This document shows, one piece after another, positions 26,242-34,445 of a DNA stretch of 64,000 bases. Every line of letters begins with the position of its first letter. The first letter of the stretch is position 1. A program made the position numbers and the translations under genes. The DNA is from Nocardia caishijiensis NBRC 108228 (lineage in GTDB: Bacteria; Actinomycetota; Actinomycetes; Mycobacteriales; Mycobacteriaceae): contig NZ_BDBE01000041.1 of the NCBI RefSeq assembly GCF_001612825.1, positions 62,001 through 126,000 of the forward strand, read 5' to 3'. Under the pieces are notes generated by a model. That model ran no database searches. It had not been told where the DNA came from and was given only the letters and a program-made list of their open reading frames with translations.

Positions 26242-26280
26242 CGTCGAAGGCCGCTCCGATGGTCGGGGCGGCCTTCGACG
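26242..26280. terminator. Bidirectional terminator between cyp51 and the SDR gene
   Basis: CGTCGAAGGCCGC (26242-26254) pairs perfectly with GCGGCCTTCGACG (26268-26280) around a 13-base loop. It starts 11 bp after the cyp51 stop and 9 bp beyond the end of the convergent SDR gene. Confidence 0.75.
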
Positions 26281-26288
26281 CGCACCGG

Positions 26289-27062
26289 TCAGCGCAACGG
26301 TGATTCGGGTTGCACCTCGCTGACGATGACGTGGGCGCCGCGCGGCGTGGACACCACCGCGGTGACGGCGTCGGCCAGATCGGCGGCACGCAACATGTAG
26401 GGGTGACGCGCGAAGCCCCAGCGCGACCAATCCTTCAGCAGCGGTTCGATGTCCTCGACGGTCGCGTCGGTGCCCATCTCGGTGGCGGTGGGACCGGGGC
26501 GGACCAGTGACACCCGAACACCGGTGCCCTCCAGTTCCATGCGCATCTGGGTGGCCAGGGTTTCGATGCCCGCTTTGGCGGCGCTGTAGGCGCCGGTACG
26601 CGGACGTGGCGTCACCGAGCAGTCCGACCCGATGAGCACCACGTCGCCACGCCGCCGCTCGATCATGCCGGGCACGAGCAGCCGGAGCAGGCGCTGCGGG
26701 CCCGCCAGGTGCACGTCGAGCTGACGGACGAAATCGGCCGAGGGCAGTTCGTGCACACACCCGAACTTCACCACCCCGGCGGCCGACACCAGGATCTCGA
26801 TATCGCCGAGTTCGCGCTGTGCGGCGGCGACGAACTCGGCCACCGAGTCGTCATCGGTGACATCGAGCCGGTGGGCGAACGCGGTGCCGCCCTTCTCCCG
26901 GACGGCGGCCGCCACCGCCTCGCACTCGGGCCCCCGGCGGGCACCGAGCGCGACCGGATGCCCGAGTGCGGCAAGAGCTTTCGCGGTGGCTGCGCCGATC
27001 CCGGAGGAGCCGCCGGTGACCACGGCGGCCCGCACCGGCGGGTGGGGTTCGAATCGTGGCAT
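26289..27062 (-). CDS. SDR family oxidoreductase (Rv0765c-like)
   Basis: 257 aa. ATG 27062 is preferred over GTG 27068 because GGAAGGAAGG is properly spaced from it. Motifs: TGGSSGIGAATA at about 17-28, SAAGVVKFG (NAG position) near 90, catalytic region LIGSDCSVTPRPRTGAYSAAKA with YSAAK. The FADPHPY/GFARHPYMLRAADLADAV C-terminal segment is typical of Rv0765c relatives. Its promoter carries site C. In M. tuberculosis the homologue lies between cyp123 and cyp51; here it has its own promoter and faces cyp51. Substrate probably a hydroxy- or keto-steroid or lipid, inferred from context only. Confidence 0.88.
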   Translation of the reverse strand: MPRFEPHPPVRAAVVTGGSSGIGAATAKALAALGHPVALGARRGPECEAVAAAVREKGGTAFAHRLDVTDDDSVAEFVAAAQRELGDIEILVSAAGVVKFGCVHELPSADFVRQLDVHLAGPQRLLRLLVPGMIERRRGDVVLIGSDCSVTPRPRTGAYSAAKAGIETLATQMRMELEGTGVRVSLVRPGPTATEMGTDATVEDIEPLLKDWSRWGFARHPYMLRAADLADAVTAVVSTPRGAHVIVSEVQPESPLR

Positions 27063-27089
27063 GGTCACACCTTCCTTCCGTCCAGACCA

Positions 27090-27109
27090 GACTGGACACC
27101 TGTCTGGAC
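27090..27109. promoter_or_regulatory. Operator site C: shared palindrome before the SDR gene
   Basis: GACTGGACACCTGTCTGGAC has the nGACAnnTGTCn core with partly matching flanks, 27 bp before the SDR ATG. Bases 27092-27110 are identical to 19 bases of site D at 30544-30562. An extra TCCAG/CTGGA repeat lies at 27081-27095. Confidence 0.65.
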
Positions 27110-27152
27110 AATACTATGGATCGGTGGTGGCGACCGGCGATCCGCCTCACCC

Positions 27153-27200
27153 TCAGGCGACCCGCCAGTGCTTGACGCCGTTGACGAAGCTCGACCGCAA
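27153..27200 (-). pseudogene. Remnant of a P450 C-terminus
   Basis: Read on the minus strand just beyond the CYP123 stop, 15-16 codons give LLRSSFVNGVKHWRVA then TGA. Many bacterial P450s end in a strand like (R)SNFVNGIKxLPV, so this looks like the tail of a second P450 whose body is gone. CYP123 itself ends normally at 27224. Short and judged by eye. Confidence 0.35.
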
Positions 27201-27223
27201 TAACGCCCTACCGGTGGAACGAC

Positions 27224-28432
27224 CTACTTCGCCCGCACCGACATCGGCAGCGTGGCGAAGCCACGCACGCTCACCGAGTGGACGCGTTCGGCGGCGGCGG
27301 TGTCGATCTCGTAGCCGGAGATGGAGGCGGCGATGTGTCCGAGGCCGGTGTTCGCCTCCATCCGTGCCAGGTGCGCACCGAGGCAGAAGTGCACGCCGAG
27401 ACCGAAACTCAGCAGGGTCTGGGAGCTGTCGCGGCCGATGCGGTACTCGGCGGCGCCGTCGAAGACGTCCTCGTCGCGGTTGGCGGAGCCCAGCAGCAAC
27501 AGCACCCGCTCCCCCGCCGCGATGGTGTGCCCGCCGAACTCGACATCGGCGAGCACCCGGCGCACCAGGATCTGGGTCGAATTGTCGTAGCGCAGTGTCT
27601 CCTCGGTCCATTCCGGCACGATCGACGGGTCGGCCAGCGGTTTGGCGACCTCGTCGGGAAACCGCGCACCCCAGTACATGGCGTTGCCGAGGAGTTTGGT
27701 TGTCGTCTCGTTGCCCGCGACCACCATCAGGATCAGGAAACCGATGATCTCGGCGTCGGACAGGCGCGTGGTGCCGATCTCGTCGTCGGTGATCTCGGCC
27801 TCCATCAGCACGGAGACCAGATCGTCACCGGGATTCTCGCGGCGCCCGTCGAGCAGGTCGCGGTAGTAGCCGGTGAGTTCGAGGTAGGCGGTGATCGCGC
27901 CCTGCGGCACGTCGAGCACGCCTTCCTCGCGGTGCAGCAGCAGGTCCGACTGGGTGCGCAGATGTGCGCGGTCGGACTCGGGGACACCGAGCATCTCCGA
28001 AACCACATCCATGGGCAGCAACCCGGCGAAGTCGCGGATGTAGTCGAACTCGCCCAGTTGCAGGCACCGATCCCAGTGCCCTCGGGTGAGTTCGGCGATC
28101 CGCTCGCTCAGGTCCGCGAGCCTGCGCGGGGTGAAACCCTTGGACACCAGTTTGCGGATGCGCGCGTGTTTCGGGTCGTCCATCGCCAGGAACGACATGG
28201 ACCGGTGCGCTTCCGGACCATAAGCGGTGGGGTCGAGCGAAACACCCCAGCTGTTGGACAGCCGCGCGCTGTCGCGCAGCGCCGCGCGCACGTCGCGGTG
28301 CCGCGACAACGCCCAGAAGTCCATCGAGGCGTTGCGGTAGACCGGCGCCTCGGCGCGCAGTCGCGCGTAGGTGGGGTACGGGTCCTCGTGGAAGGCGTAG
28401 TCGTAGGGGTCGAACGGGATCGAGGTCTCCAT
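27224..28432 (-). CDS. cyp123: Cytochrome P450, CYP123 family
   Basis: 402 aa from ATG 28432 (a GTG at 28444 would add four residues). N-terminus FDPYDYAFHEDPYPTYARLRAEAPVYRN, I-helix MVVAGNETTTK at about 243, ExxR in EETLRYD, heme loop SFGLGVHFCLGAHLARMEA with the Cys ligand at about 348, and the VRGFATLPMSV tail. These closely match M. tuberculosis CYP123 (Rv0766c) as remembered. The family is an orphan P450 whose substrate is not established. It starts one base after the stop of the 427-aa gene (TGACATG), so it is translated from the ferredoxin-led operon. Confidence 0.9.
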   Translation of the reverse strand: METSIPFDPYDYAFHEDPYPTYARLRAEAPVYRNASMDFWALSRHRDVRAALRDSARLSNSWGVSLDPTAYGPEAHRSMSFLAMDDPKHARIRKLVSKGFTPRRLADLSERIAELTRGHWDRCLQLGEFDYIRDFAGLLPMDVVSEMLGVPESDRAHLRTQSDLLLHREEGVLDVPQGAITAYLELTGYYRDLLDGRRENPGDDLVSVLMEAEITDDEIGTTRLSDAEIIGFLILMVVAGNETTTKLLGNAMYWGARFPDEVAKPLADPSIVPEWTEETLRYDNSTQILVRRVLADVEFGGHTIAAGERVLLLLGSANRDEDVFDGAAEYRIGRDSSQTLLSFGLGVHFCLGAHLARMEANTGLGHIAASISGYEIDTAAAERVHSVSVRGFATLPMSVRAK

Positions 28433-28433
28433 G

Positions 28434-29717
28434 TCAACGGTCACTGCGCACTCCAGAGGGTTCGACGACGGTCAGCGGCAACGGGATTCCCCGATCGACG
28501 AAGGCGAAGGCGGCACCGGTGCTGATCCTGGTCAGCGCCACCTCCACCGCTTCGGCGGCGGGTTCGTCCGCGCGCACGACATCGACGACGAGTTCGGATT
28601 CGGTCACCTTCGAGGTTCGGCAGGTGTAGTGCGGATCGACACCGCCTACCAGCGCGTCCAGCGGTGCGAGGTGATCCGGGTCGAGCAGGGCGGGCCACAC
28701 ACCGTCGGTGATCGCGCCGCAGCCCCGCTCGAGGACGAGAGTGACAGCAGTGGACGATGTTTCGATTCGTCTGCCGACGTACTGGCGTGGGTTGAGCGCC
28801 GGATGCAGATCGAACACGCGCGCCAGCGACTCGAGGTCACCGGACAGCCCGAGCGCCGAGGCGATCCGGCCCGAGGCCACACCCGCCACTCCGGCGAACT
28901 GTTTGCGGCCGATCTCCGCGGCACGCTCGGCGTCGACCCGTTCCCGCAGGGCGACGAGGAATCCGGCCACCAGCAGATGCTGTTGCAGCGCGACCTCTTC
29001 GGCGATCCGGATCAGCGCCGACCGGGAGAAGTCGGCGAACCGTAGGTCACTGAGCAGGGGGCCACGGTAGTCGGCGGCGCCGTCGTCGCCGGGATCGATC
29101 GGTGACAACGCCACCGTCGCGGCGGCCGAGCCCGCGATCAGCCCGGCGTTGCGCGGGATCGGCGGTGGTTCGTTGGCCGGGTCGATACTCACCCGCCACG
29201 CGCACACCGGCGTTCGATCGGCGGGGGCACGGGGCGGGCGGTGGATCGGGCGCACCTGGGCGTGCGGGTTGGTGGCCAGGGCGGTCGCGTCGAAGGTTGG
29301 ATCCTCGATGTCGTGGCACATCGCCCGCACGAACTGGTCACCGAGGGGTTCCACATCGGCCAGCGCGCCGCAGTGGTCGAGCCAGAACTCGCCGTGGTCG
29401 TGGTCGTCGACGCGGAAACGGAAGTCGAGAAACTGTGGGGGCGCACCGATATCGAGCTGAAGACCTTTGAAGATCGTCTCGACACCGTCACCGACGAAGC
29501 CGAGCGCGCTCTGCATCCGCCGGGTGTAGACCGGGCTGGCGACCTGCCATTCGGCGATGGCCACCTCGGTCATGCCCTCGCGACCGAACGCACCGATCGT
29601 GTGCGGCATACCCGAGCGGTCGATCAGATGACCGCACAGCAGCAGTTCCGGGACGAGCGTCGCCAGGTGCGCGCGCGACAGCCCGGCATAGGAGTGTCGC
29701 GAATCCTGTTTCACCAC
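28434..29717 (-). CDS. Uncharacterised 427-aa protein in the P450/ferredoxin operon
   Basis: No family is recognised. It has no signal peptide or clear membrane helix. Striking conserved-looking segments are FLDFRFRVDDHDHGEFWLDHCGAL at about 97-120 and FVRAMCHDIEDPTFDATA at about 129-146, rich in His, Asp, Glu and Cys and able to bind metal. The second half is helical and Ala/Arg rich. It starts within the SnoaL-like gene (7-bp overlap) and ends one base before the CYP123 ATG, so it is tightly coupled to both. A role as hydrolase, isomerase or binding protein for the P450 substrate is possible but unproven. Confidence 0.8.
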   Translation of the reverse strand: MVKQDSRHSYAGLSRAHLATLVPELLLCGHLIDRSGMPHTIGAFGREGMTEVAIAEWQVASPVYTRRMQSALGFVGDGVETIFKGLQLDIGAPPQFLDFRFRVDDHDHGEFWLDHCGALADVEPLGDQFVRAMCHDIEDPTFDATALATNPHAQVRPIHRPPRAPADRTPVCAWRVSIDPANEPPPIPRNAGLIAGSAAATVALSPIDPGDDGAADYRGPLLSDLRFADFSRSALIRIAEEVALQQHLLVAGFLVALRERVDAERAAEIGRKQFAGVAGVASGRIASALGLSGDLESLARVFDLHPALNPRQYVGRRIETSSTAVTLVLERGCGAITDGVWPALLDPDHLAPLDALVGGVDPHYTCRTSKVTESELVVDVVRADEPAAEAVEVALTRISTGAAFAFVDRGIPLPLTVVEPSGVRSDR

Positions 29718-30268
29718 AGCGGAACCGGTGACTTCCCGACCGGGTACCAGCCCGGCAGCGGTTGCTCGGCCGTGGCTTTCTTTATCCGGGTGAGCATGCC
29801 GGGAGTCATGGCCTTGTTCGTCATCATCTCCAGGAACAGCGCACCAACGTTGCCGTAGTCGAAGAAGTCACGCTGCCAGGACCATTGGAAGTTCCCGCCG
29901 TACCGGAACCAGCTGCCCCCGATGCCCTGCACCTGGTAGTTGCTGCCGTCGGGGCGGGTGGCGCGCGCGGTCTGCTTCCAGAAACCGACGACGTCGCCGG
30001 ACTTCTCGTCGATCACCACGTGCTGATACGGGTAGGTCCAGCCCTCGAGACCGTCCATCTCCTGTCCGACGGCGATCTCGCGGATCTGCTCGCGGCCCAC
30101 CGCCATGAACTCGTGGGTCGGTCCGTAGTTCCAGCCATAGGTGGCGTCCTCGGTGTACATGTCGGCCAACGGCCGCCAGTCGCCCTCGGCCTCACAGCGC
30201 TTGTTCTCCGCCAGCCAGCGCTGGACCATCTCCTCCAGTTCGCTGCGCGAAAATCCGGCCACTGTCAT
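29711..30268 (-). CDS. NTF2/SnoaL-like protein (Rv0762c-like)
   Basis: 185 aa from ATG 30268, with AAGGAG immediately upstream; a longer open frame to 30457 is not used. The fold pattern is SnoaL-like: ELEEMVQRWLAENKRCEAEGDWRPLADMYTEDATYGWNYGPTHEF, then GREQIREIAVG, strand-rich middle (YPYQHVVIDEKSGDVVGFWKQTA), and a C-terminal extension ending GWYPVGKSPVPLW. Members bind hydrophobic ligands or act as isomerases or cyclases. It lies 5 bp after the ferredoxin gene and overlaps the next by 7 bp. Matches Rv0762c in position and length (181 aa). Confidence 0.82.
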   Translation of the reverse strand: MTVAGFSRSELEEMVQRWLAENKRCEAEGDWRPLADMYTEDATYGWNYGPTHEFMAVGREQIREIAVGQEMDGLEGWTYPYQHVVIDEKSGDVVGFWKQTARATRPDGSNYQVQGIGGSWFRYGGNFQWSWQRDFFDYGNVGALFLEMMTNKAMTPGMLTRIKKATAEQPLPGWYPVGKSPVPLW

Positions 30269-30273
30269 TCTCC

Positions 30274-30489
30274 TTAGTCTTCGGACGCGCCGTCGTCGAC
30301 GATCGACAGCGCCCGCGTGGGGCAGTAGGTCACCGCGTCGGCGACGGCGGCGCGCTGCGCGCTCGACGGTCGTTCGACGAGAATCTCGACCTTCCCGCGC
30401 TTGGGCACCGTGAACACCTCCGGTGCTTCCTCCTGGCACGCGGCGTGCCCCTGACACAGATCCGGATCCACGACGATTCGCACGCTCAT
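30274..30489 (-). CDS. Ferredoxin partner of CYP51/CYP123 (Rv0763c-like)
   Basis: 71 aa. Starts MSVRIVVDPDLCQGHAACQEEAPEVF: cysteines C12 and C18 with His at position 15 give C-x2-H-x2-C, and a third Cys is in AVTYCPTRAL near the end. This is the [3Fe-4S] or modified [4Fe-4S] type that donates electrons to actinobacterial P450s; the M. tuberculosis counterpart (Rv0763c) is beside cyp51. ATG 30489 is chosen over an upstream in-frame ATG at 30588 since homologues begin here. It leads a four-gene operon ending with CYP123; site D lies 53 bp upstream. Confidence 0.9.
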   Translation of the reverse strand: MSVRIVVDPDLCQGHAACQEEAPEVFTVPKRGKVEILVERPSSAQRAAVADAVTYCPTRALSIVDDGASED

Positions 30490-30541
30490 CCGTCGGCCGC
30501 CTTTCCCCTGTCGCCCAGGCGTTCCCAGCTTCGAGACACCG

Positions 30542-30561
30542 AGCTGGACACCTGTCTGGAC
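30542..30561. promoter_or_regulatory. Operator site D: shared palindrome before the ferredoxin operon
   Basis: AGCTGGACACCTGTCTGGAC has the same nGACAnnTGTCn core. It lies between the TetR gene ending at 30622 and the ferredoxin start at 30489. On the minus strand a GATACT precedes it, a plausible -10 as at the other sites. Confidence 0.65.
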
Positions 30562-30621
30562 AGTATCATCGACGTCGGCGGACAGCAATCACGGCGTGTA
30601 CGCGGATGTCAGAAGAAGGAG

Positions 30622-31308
30622 CTAGGACTCGTCGGTCGCGGTGCCCGGGGAGTAGGGCGAGCCGAACTCGGCGTTCCAGGCGAGTTCGGTCACTTCGGCG
30701 GTCACCGCCTGGTCGACGGCGGCGGCCAGCGGTGCGTTGTCGGCGGTCAACCGGACCACCGCGCGTTCGAGCGCGGGCAGGATCTCGGTGATGGCGAGAT
30801 CGCCGTGCGCGAAGCGGCCGAGCAGGGCGTAGACCATGTTCGAGAGCACGAGCGCGAGATCGGCGGCGTAGTCCTCGTCGAGGGTCGCGAGCAGCGGGGC
30901 GATCGCGGGCAGCACGGCCGCGAAACCCTGGTTGTCCAGGCGCTGCCCACCGGGGCCGGAGCGGGCGTGGTGGTAGGCCGCCAGCATCCTCGGGTACCGC
31001 TCCCACGGTTCGAACACGTACCGGATCACCCGCGTGAGCACCTGAGCCAGCGTCTCCCCCGCACGCGGCGGCTCGAGCGCGGTGTAGGTGTTGGTGGCCA
31101 TCCAGTGCGCGACCGCCGCGAGCACGAGGTCGTCGCGGGTGGGATAGAGCTTGTAGACCGTGCTCAGCGATACGTGGGCGAGCCGGGCGACGGCACGCAA
31201 CTGCACCGCCTCGTACCCTTCGGATTCCAGCAGCGCCAGGGTGACATCGGTGATCCTGCGCGCGGGATCACCGTCGCCCCTTCTCGCCACCCGGTCAGGG
31301 TAGTGCAC
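30622..31308 (-). CDS. TetR family regulator (KstR-like)
   Basis: 228 aa. HTH at about 22-60: TLALLESEGYEAVQLRAVARLAHVSLSTVYKLYPTRDDLV. The wording resembles KstR-type regulators of sterol catabolism (GGYEAVQMRAV in KstR, from memory), but the recognition helix differs, so a distinct operator is expected. It lies 57 bp downstream of the cholesterol oxidase gene on the same strand and probably shares its transcript. It may control the lipase/cholesterol-oxidase operon; it is also a second candidate for the palindromes of this region. Confidence 0.83.
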   Translation of the reverse strand: MHYPDRVARRGDGDPARRITDVTLALLESEGYEAVQLRAVARLAHVSLSTVYKLYPTRDDLVLAAVAHWMATNTYTALEPPRAGETLAQVLTRVIRYVFEPWERYPRMLAAYHHARSGPGGQRLDNQGFAAVLPAIAPLLATLDEDYAADLALVLSNMVYALLGRFAHGDLAITEILPALERAVVRLTADNAPLAAAVDQAVTAEVTELAWNAEFGSPYSPGTATDES

Positions 31309-31365
31309 GGCCCGGCGCGGCCGGAACGGTATGCGGCTCGCCGTGGTCGGCGGTCCGATTCCCGC

Positions 31366-32958
31366 TCAGATGCGCGTTCCCACGTCTTCGGCGACGAGGG
31401 TGTCCATGGCCCGCTCGGCGACCGCGGCGATCGTCATCGACGGGTTGCACGCGGCGGCGCTGCCCGGCAGCAGCGCACCGTCGAGGACATAGAGCCCCCG
31501 CTGATCGAGCACCCGGCCGTTCAGGTCGCACACGGTGCCCATCCCGGCCCCGCCGAGCGGGTGCCAGGTGGAGGGGAACAAGGCGTTGGTGTCGAGCAGG
31601 GTGCCGTCGGTGCCCGCGATGCGCGCGATCGTCGGGCCGATGTGGTTGTCCTGGATGGCGCGGTCGCCGTCCTTCGGCCAGTGCAGCACGGCCTCGTCGC
31701 GCGCGGCGTCGTAGGTGAACGCGCCACGGCTGTCGCTCACACCGTAGCCGACGAGCATGGTGCTGGACGGATCGACCGACAGCGGTGGGATCGAGGCCTG
31801 CACCACCGTGTGCGCGGTGCGTGGGTCCTGCCAGTTCTTGCTGCCGTAGACCACCGGACCACCCTGCGGCGCACCGAATTCCGCCGTCGGGTCGTGCCAG
31901 ACGTAGATACGGTCGGCATTGGTTCCCCACCCCTGGCCGAGGCCGTCGGGCAGGTCGGGGATCAGGCCCTTGGCGCCCGCGCGGACCAGCAGCCGGGTGG
32001 TGTTGAGGCTGCCCGCGGCCAGGATCAGCGCACCGGTGGTGAGGATCTTGTGCTCGGCGACGGCGCCGGTGCTGTCGAGGCGCCGCACGTGCACGACCCA
32101 GCGACCGTCGGATGCGCGTTCGATCTCGGTCACCTCGTGCAGGGTCTGCACCCGGCAGTTGCCCGTGGCCTCGGCGGCGGCGATGTAGGTGACGTCGACG
32201 GAGTGTTTGCCGCCGTTGTTGACGCCCATCGCACCGTCGCCGTTGGTATAGGACGGCTTCATCTCCCCGCGCAGTTCGGCGAGGGCGAAGTCCCAGTCGA
32301 TCGGCATCGGGATCTTCGACAGCGGCAGTCCGGCCCGGCGCACCCGGTCCGCGAAAACCCTGGCGACACGGTAGTTCTCGGTGTCGACCAGGTCGTCGGG
32401 CGCCTCGGCGAGGCGAAGCATCGCGGCCACCCTCGGGTAATGGATCCGGTCCATCCGCGACCAGTCCAGTTCCTGCGGGAAGTGCGCGTCGAACACGTCC
32501 CGGGCGGGCTGCAGCGACATGCCCTGATAGACCAGTGACCCGCCGCCGACCCCGGCGGCACACAGTGCGGTCATGTTCTCGCCCGCCACCGCCTCGATCA
32601 ATCCGGCATACGGCTCGAGCAGCAGCGGGCGCCCGAACAGATTCGGGTTGGACCGGCACCACAGGATCCGCTTGTCCGGTGCGGAGGCGCGCGGGAAGGT
32701 CTCGGCATCGGGGCCGGTCGGCCAGCGCAGACCGCGCTCGAGCACGGTGACGGGTACACCCGCCTGCGCCAGTCGCAGCGCGCTGACGCCGCCGCCGAAA
32801 CCGGAGCCGACGATGACGACCCGGTGCTCCTCCCTGGTCAGCGGAATGGTGTCGGAGCGCATCGGGATCGGGGCCGCGGCGCCGGGGCGGACACCGAGCA
32901 GCATTCCGCCCAGCGCCGCTCCCGCCGCGAGCATCGAGCGGCGTGAGAATGTGGTCAT
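31366..32958 (-). CDS. Secreted GMC-type cholesterol oxidase
   Basis: 530 aa. Twin-arginine signal FSRRSMLAAGAALGG with cleavage near PGAAA (about 29). FAD motif VVIVGSGFGGGVSALRLAQAG at about 47-67, AAGVGGGSLVYQGM, MGVNNGGKHSVDVTYIAAAEATG, and the C-terminal active-site segments WHPLGGAGMG (catalytic His) and AACNPSMTIAAV (catalytic Asn). These match class I (non-covalent FAD) cholesterol oxidases, which convert cholesterol to cholest-4-en-3-one outside the cell. It follows the secreted lipase gene by 12 bp. Gene names vary in the family (choA/choD/choE), so none is given. Confidence 0.92.
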   Translation of the reverse strand: MTTFSRRSMLAAGAALGGMLLGVRPGAAAPIPMRSDTIPLTREEHRVVIVGSGFGGGVSALRLAQAGVPVTVLERGLRWPTGPDAETFPRASAPDKRILWCRSNPNLFGRPLLLEPYAGLIEAVAGENMTALCAAGVGGGSLVYQGMSLQPARDVFDAHFPQELDWSRMDRIHYPRVAAMLRLAEAPDDLVDTENYRVARVFADRVRRAGLPLSKIPMPIDWDFALAELRGEMKPSYTNGDGAMGVNNGGKHSVDVTYIAAAEATGNCRVQTLHEVTEIERASDGRWVVHVRRLDSTGAVAEHKILTTGALILAAGSLNTTRLLVRAGAKGLIPDLPDGLGQGWGTNADRIYVWHDPTAEFGAPQGGPVVYGSKNWQDPRTAHTVVQASIPPLSVDPSSTMLVGYGVSDSRGAFTYDAARDEAVLHWPKDGDRAIQDNHIGPTIARIAGTDGTLLDTNALFPSTWHPLGGAGMGTVCDLNGRVLDQRGLYVLDGALLPGSAAACNPSMTIAAVAERAMDTLVAEDVGTRI

Positions 32959-32970
32959 CGGTGTTCCTGG

Positions 32971-34293
32971 TCAGTCGAAGGTGCAGCCGGTGACCGGTTT
33001 GTCGGCGAGGCGGTCGAGCAGGTAGGTGACCGCGTTGTCGGGACCGAATCCGTCGATCAGCTCGGGCCCGAAGTGGTTCGGGATGGTGGTGCCGGGCAGG
33101 ATCGGCGGCAGGTCGTTGGTGCGGAAGGTGACCGTCGCGCCCTTGGCGCACCAGGTCTCGGCGAGCGCGCGGGCCTGACCGTAGGGGACGGTGTCGTCGT
33201 TGAGCCCACTGGTGATGAGCACCGGCGTGGCCGGGGTCATGCTGCCGACCCGCAGTTCCGCCAATGCCGGTGCCGCCTCGGGCAATTCGGCCAGATGGTC
33301 CAGGAGCGGGCGGCCGTCCTTGGTCATCGACGTGGTCTTCAGGAAGGGGTGATAGGTGATGAGGTCGGCGATGCAGGATTCGCTCAGGGTGGCGAGCATG
33401 TCGCGCCCGGCCGGACTGATGGTCTTGTCGAGGGCCTGGTTCAGCTCCGGGTAGCGCGCCAGCATGCCGTTGATGGCGAAGCCGATGGCGCCGCCGATCA
33501 GGGCGCCGTCGATCTTGGCGAGGATGGCGGCCAGATCGGCGACCGGACCACCGGCCCAGGTGCCTTTCACCGTCAGTTCCGGCGCGTAGTCCGGCGCCAT
33601 CTCCGCCGCCGCCGCGGTGGAACCGCCGCCCTGCGAGTAGCCCCAGAACACCACGGGTGTCTCGGGTCCGACCCCGGCCAGGCGGTGCGCGGCGCGGGCG
33701 CCGTCGAGCACCGCGTGGGCGCTCTCGATGCGGTTGGCGTAGGTGTGGATGCCGGGCGTACCGAGCCCGATGTAGTCGGTGACCAGCACTCGCGCGCCGA
33801 GCTGGCTCCACACCCCCGAGGACGGCAGTTCCTGGTTCGCCGAGAGGCCGAGGGCGGGGTCGGTGTGCACGGTCAGGCCGGTGGAGAACGCCTGCGACAT
33901 GGCGCACTGGTCGCCCTGCCCGGAGGTGCCGGGCGCGATGACGACGGTCGGGCGCGGACCGGCGCCCAGCCAGGGCCCGGTCGGCTCGATGTAGGTGCCC
34001 GACACCGCGACGGGTGACCCGTCCTGCAGTCGTGAGGTGTACATGACGTGCTGCCCGACGCCCGGCCAGCCCTTCTCGCTCGGCGGGGTGGCGAGCAGTG
34101 CCATCGGGGCGGTCTTGATGATCGCGCCGGGTTCCTGGGGGATCTGCGGAGGCGGGGTGTAGAACGAGCCGACCGGCTCGGCCGAGGACGTCTCCGTCTG
34201 CGCGACTACGACACTCGCCGCCATCGCGCACGCCACGGCCGCTCCGAGGACGACCCTTGCGGCACGCGACCGCCCGACACCCTGCTGATCCAT
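32971..34293 (-). CDS. Secreted lipase (LIP family)
   Basis: 440 aa. Signal peptide with hydrophobic core VVLGAAVACAMAASVVV, cleavage near SSAEP (about 39). The alpha/beta-hydrolase nucleophile is S220 in GYSQGG; TDYIGLGTPG at about 172 and the late GLNDDTVPYGQARALAETWC are typical of the secretory-lipase (PF03583) family, with Asp in the latter and His in NHFGPELI as likely triad members. It may hydrolyse triglycerides or steryl esters. Being first in an operon with cholesterol oxidase, release of free cholesterol from esters is an attractive guess. Confidence 0.88.
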   Translation of the reverse strand: MDQQGVGRSRAARVVLGAAVACAMAASVVVAQTETSSAEPVGSFYTPPPQIPQEPGAIIKTAPMALLATPPSEKGWPGVGQHVMYTSRLQDGSPVAVSGTYIEPTGPWLGAGPRPTVVIAPGTSGQGDQCAMSQAFSTGLTVHTDPALGLSANQELPSSGVWSQLGARVLVTDYIGLGTPGIHTYANRIESAHAVLDGARAAHRLAGVGPETPVVFWGYSQGGGSTAAAAEMAPDYAPELTVKGTWAGGPVADLAAILAKIDGALIGGAIGFAINGMLARYPELNQALDKTISPAGRDMLATLSESCIADLITYHPFLKTTSMTKDGRPLLDHLAELPEAAPALAELRVGSMTPATPVLITSGLNDDTVPYGQARALAETWCAKGATVTFRTNDLPPILPGTTIPNHFGPELIDGFGPDNAVTYLLDRLADKPVTGCTFD

Positions 34294-34445
34294 CGAGAAC
34301 CTCTTTCGTGAACATCACGCTCCGGCGCCGTCGCCGGGGTGATCCAGGTCGCCGGGTCAAGGGATCATGAGCCCCGTCACAGCAGCGACGCCGCGAACAG
34401 TAACACGGTTACTCATATGACGGAAGACAGGGTCGTCGCCAGGTT

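Noticed and set aside
30445..32538. 697-codon plus-strand open frame
   Set aside because: Antisense to the TetR and cholesterol oxidase genes, low-complexity (His/Arg/Gly/Val) composition, no start with ribosome site.
31295..34360. 1021-codon minus-strand open frame
   Set aside because: It runs through the cholesterol oxidase and lipase genes in another frame and is very Arg/Pro/Gly rich, without any motif.
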